Shown: one piece after another, positions 61,068 through 64,000 of the stretch | How positions within the stretch are numbered: position 1 is the stretch's first letter | How the letters are laid out: each line of letters begins with the position of its first letter | From: Membranipora membranacea | Taxonomy: Eukaryota; Bryozoa; Gymnolaemata; Cheilostomatida; Membraniporidae | Direction of reading: 5' to 3' | Assembly (NCBI GenBank): GCA_914767715.1 | Contig: OU612072.1 | Location: forward strand, 3,350,001-3,414,000 | DNA length: 64,000 bases | Translations under genes and position numbers: made by a program | The notes under the pieces: generated by a model | What the model was told of the DNA's origin: nothing | The model's input: only the letters and a program-made list of their open reading frames with translations | The model's database searches: none

Positions 61068-63812
61068 ATGGCAAACAACTGTATATACTATCTCGCTCTT
61101 ACTTGTGCGCTCTGCCTTGTCCTGTAAGTAGTCCTTTGTTAGTATCAGCCACGGAGTCAGGCAATATCCTCACTGTCATGCCTTTAATTCCACAAGGTTG
61201 TGGGTGACTTAAAATGTTGGCTAGCACCTAATTGGCTATGTATGTCATTGACGGGGAGAATGAGTAAATATTGATACCGAGCCTGTGCAAAAAGGCAAAC
61301 CTTTCCTCTTGCCATCACTTTACTCCTCTAGCATATGTGTTATAGTTTTAAAAGCCCCTAAAATTGTGGTGCATATGCCCTTTATCAGCGGTAATAGGTA
61401 TACAGCATAAACATATAAATACTTAAGGCATCCAATTTTTTCACATTGCTAAATGACTAGTAAGCATGTTTGGTTGTCAGTTCTCTTTACAGACAGAGGT
61501 TTTGGAGGAGGAAGGATGTGATTGGTTGTTAATGACAGCGTGTGGCTTCAAATCCTATAGCTATGCCATATACCTTAGAGGGCTAAAGTAGTCAGGAGAA
61601 AAAGTTTGCCATTTAGCATATGCTTGAAATAGCTAAATTGAACATAATTGTACATTATTTGGTCATGTTTTGCATTAATATTAACTCTGCATATTGGCGT
61701 GTCTGTAGATCGAACATTCCATCCGCCACCGGAACCCTGGAGTTTCTCAATGTCAGAACTATCAATGCATCATTTCCAATCAGTAAAACATATTCTGATA
61801 GTAAACGGCCACCACGTCACGTCACCCCATGTCTAGGATCAATGCATGTAAGTATTACGTGTAGATAAGTTCACCAGTTACAAATGTATACACAGCACCA
61901 AAAGTGATGTGATGACATCGAATACCATAAACTGAAAGTTAATTAAAGCAAATTCTCTCTTAGCCTGCCTGGAGAAGCATGTCGAGGCAGACTAATTCAT
62001 TACACTTAAGTCTCAGTCTTCATTGCGGAGACAGTTATCCCTTCTAGAGTACAGGTACTGGGACCCATGGTACTTAGGCAACCCCCTACACCCTTGCCCG
62101 GCGAAATTCTGACTAGTCTTTATATCAAATAGGCAGAGGATGATCTCGTTACTGCATGTGGGGTGTGCAAACACACGATGAACTTCCAGCAATTTTAGTC
62201 TCATTCCACAAGGACCTGGCTAGGATGAATTGTGGGTGCCGGTACCAAATCAAAAATGAATTAAGGCGCCGGGAAATTAACTCAGACCTCATAGATCACA
62301 AGTCCATACCCTTAACCGCCGGACCACTCAAATCAATCAAATTATTTCTGCTACAGATGGATTTTAACTCTTTCAAACTGAGGCCAACATATGTAGTCCC
62401 TTGTGTCTGAAACTTTGAGCTTATTACAAACAATTCATGATTGTCTGAGGCTAACTGTATGGACTGATGACGACGCTGCTTTGCAGCGCTGTTTTTATAT
62501 AGGCTACAGAATATGAGAGAATGAATGATAAAAATATCATAGCTAAGACATTCAAGTTTTCTGCTCCTACTTTTTAGTAGGACAACTCTGTACTCTATTG
62601 TAATTTGTATATTGGTTAGAACTGATTTATGCGAATAAACTTGTTAAAGGCTCGGCATTAAATGGATTACAAAGTCATCGAAATATCCTTCATGAACATT
62701 CGATATCTGTTAGCTATATAGAGCTGCACAGTGTTAATCAAAAAACGCAAGCAATCAAGAAATTTACTCAACTTTAACTTTGTTGACAAGAGATATGCCT
62801 AACTTTTTAACAAGAGACATTAGCCTGGTCACGTGGACACTGGTTTTGTGGCCGCGTGACAAGGATAAAGAGATATTGTTAACAAGAACTTGTTAACAAG
62901 AGATATACTTAACTTAACTTTGTTGCTGATCTGTTTCTAGATTGATGTGAATGATGACACCAGGTTACTCATAGGAATGTGCGTGCAAAGACGCTCTCAT
63001 CAAACTGCTGCTATCGGATATGTCCAAATCTCTGACCCTGGTGGCGAATTTGACGGTTTGTGTTCAAAATCTGATTTAACTCTTGTCACCAGTAGTATTA
63101 GTTCATGTACCCGCCATAATGTGGGAATATAGCAATATAGCACCATTGGTAGATTGGGCTTGTTGTGAAAAACCTACTGTTCATCTCACTGAGGGGATGT
63201 GTAAGCCTAAGCTACCTATGAAAATCTGTGATTATTTGTTATTTTTGTGTTGACAACTATTTTTATCACTACTCTGCCATATAAAAGAGTTTACAGTTTT
63301 AAATTTAATTAACACATTACACATGTATGCATGTGCAAACATACATATGAATGAATGTGAAACAGTTTGAGCCTTTCAAATACATGATTTTTACTCCTAT
63401 AGACCCACCCACTGTTTCCTAAATGCCTATGTCTTTTTGTCACGTTATCTGTCTGAAGAAGACCAATGACTCCTATATGCATTGCTAGGTTGATTAGATG
63501 TGATATTAAGTGCCCAAAAGTCTCTACTTATGCTCTTCTGAGGACTGTCTTGTCGCCTTGATAATCAGTCATAGATGATATCTTATGTTTCTACATATTA
63601 TCATCTTTTAGAGCGCTGGGGTAAATTAAACACTACCTATGTGCCTGAAGTTATACTCCACAAAGATGGTATAGGTAACGATGCCGTGATACTAAATCCA
63701 GAGTACTTTTATCAGCATAAAGATGGCGATACTAATAGGATTCTATTTATAGATCGTCAATCCTGCCTACGACAGATAGACCTAAATACTAATCAAGTAT
63801 CTACATTAATTG
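61068..63812 (+). CDS. Secreted protein with NHL/beta-propeller-like repeat (3' incomplete)
   Basis: Four exons join in frame: 61068-61123, 61709-61847, 62941-63055 and 63612-63812; the gene continues beyond the window. The start ATG has a strong context (GACCATGGC) and opens a signal peptide, MANNCIYYLALTCALCLVL. The mature part contains LEFLNVRTINASFPI, DTRLLIGMCVQRRSH, AAIGYVQISDPGGEFD and, in the last exon, RILFIDRQSCLRQIDLNTNQ followed by VSTLIG. That last pattern (readable strand, R-x-I-D-L-x-T, VSTLxG) is typical of NHL repeats, which build beta-propellers. A probable 5' UTR exon begins after an acceptor at 60,941. I cannot name the family. The function is unknown; secretion or membrane attachment is implied by the signal peptide. 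Confidence 0.65.
61960..61995. repeat. Short TTAGCCTGCCT palindrome
   Basis: TTAGCCTGCCT and AGGCAGACTAA pair with one mismatch around a 14-bp centre. It shares its ends with the elements at 57,142 and 58,742. It directly abuts the SINE-like block on its right. Confidence 0.7.
62005..62332 (-). mobile_element. tRNA-derived SINE (minus strand)
   Basis: On the minus strand the head reads GAGTGGTCCGGCGGTTAAGG (an A-box region), then GACTTGTGATCTATGAGG and a B-box-like GGTCTGAGTTAATTTCC, ending CCCGGCGCC. This is the layout of a tRNA-like RNA polymerase III promoter, with a decayed B box. A non-tRNA body of about 250 bp follows. The element lies in intron 2 of the gene starting at 61,068. The exact borders are uncertain. 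Confidence 0.65.
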
Positions 63813-64000
63813 GTGAGTGGTAGCCGATGTGTTGGCTCGGATTGGTTTCTAGGTAGGGGAGAAGGCCAATGCCAGATCAGATAACACTTTCTGAAAGTAT
63901 CTATAGAGAAGTAGTGAAGTGAAACAAGATACAGTTTCACTTTAACTATATCTCAATAGGTAAATTCATAGACCTGGCATTAGCCCTCTCCTACCCACCC

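Noticed and set aside
62260-62332. Functional tRNA gene on the minus strand
   Set aside because: The B box is degraded and a long non-tRNA body follows, which fits a SINE better.

Overview
The window is nuclear DNA from an invertebrate animal. Its genes are split by many GT-AG introns, it is AT-rich, and it is full of non-LTR retrotransposon, SINE, MITE and satellite sequence. The protein families seen (Bark beetle/Anakonda, VIPAS39, an AP-complex mu subunit) are animal or pan-eukaryotic. I cannot name the phylum from sequence alone. Exon coordinates below were assembled by hand from splice consensus and frame continuity.

Layout. (1) 1-16,105 is one long composite satellite: about 15 head-to-tail units of 0.8-1.3 kb. 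Each unit has a fixed head, several ~141-bp monomers, a fixed tail, a (TAA)n tract and usually a short perfect hairpin. The array ends exactly at such a hairpin. (2) 16,581-34,949 (+) holds 26 exons of a bark beetle (Anakonda) homologue. The order is beta-helix, SRCR, beta-helix, CUB, beta-helix, C-type lectin-like domain, one transmembrane segment and a long disordered tail with a PDZ-type C-terminus. The 5' exons are not visible, so the satellite lies in an upstream intron or beside the gene. Introns carry MITE-like foldbacks and tandem repeats. (3) About 34,990-36,545 (+) is a 5'-truncated LINE with an intact RT reading frame, starting within about 60 bp of the bark stop codon. (4) 37,519-43,428 (-) is a complete 14-exon VIPAS39 (SPE-39) gene, convergent with bark. 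(5) 45,861-54,582 (+) is an AP mu-adaptin gene, best matched to AP-4 mu, divergent from VIPAS39 and lacking a recognisable first exon. Decayed LINE fragments lie between these two genes. (6) 54,583-60,940 is intergenic, with palindromes and hairpins. Minisatellites follow at 60.2-60.8 kb. (7) From 61,068 (+) begins a secreted protein with an NHL/beta-propeller-like repeat, which runs off the window. A tRNA-derived SINE sits in one of its introns.

Functional links. Bark/Anakonda organises tricellular septate junctions. VIPAS39 (with VPS33B) and AP-4 both act in post-Golgi and endolysosomal trafficking. The genes are neighbours, but the sequence gives no evidence that they form a pathway. The most unusual features are the composite satellite with co-varying hairpin arms, the duplicated splice sites in bark, and two in-frame candidate microexons in its cytoplasmic tail.
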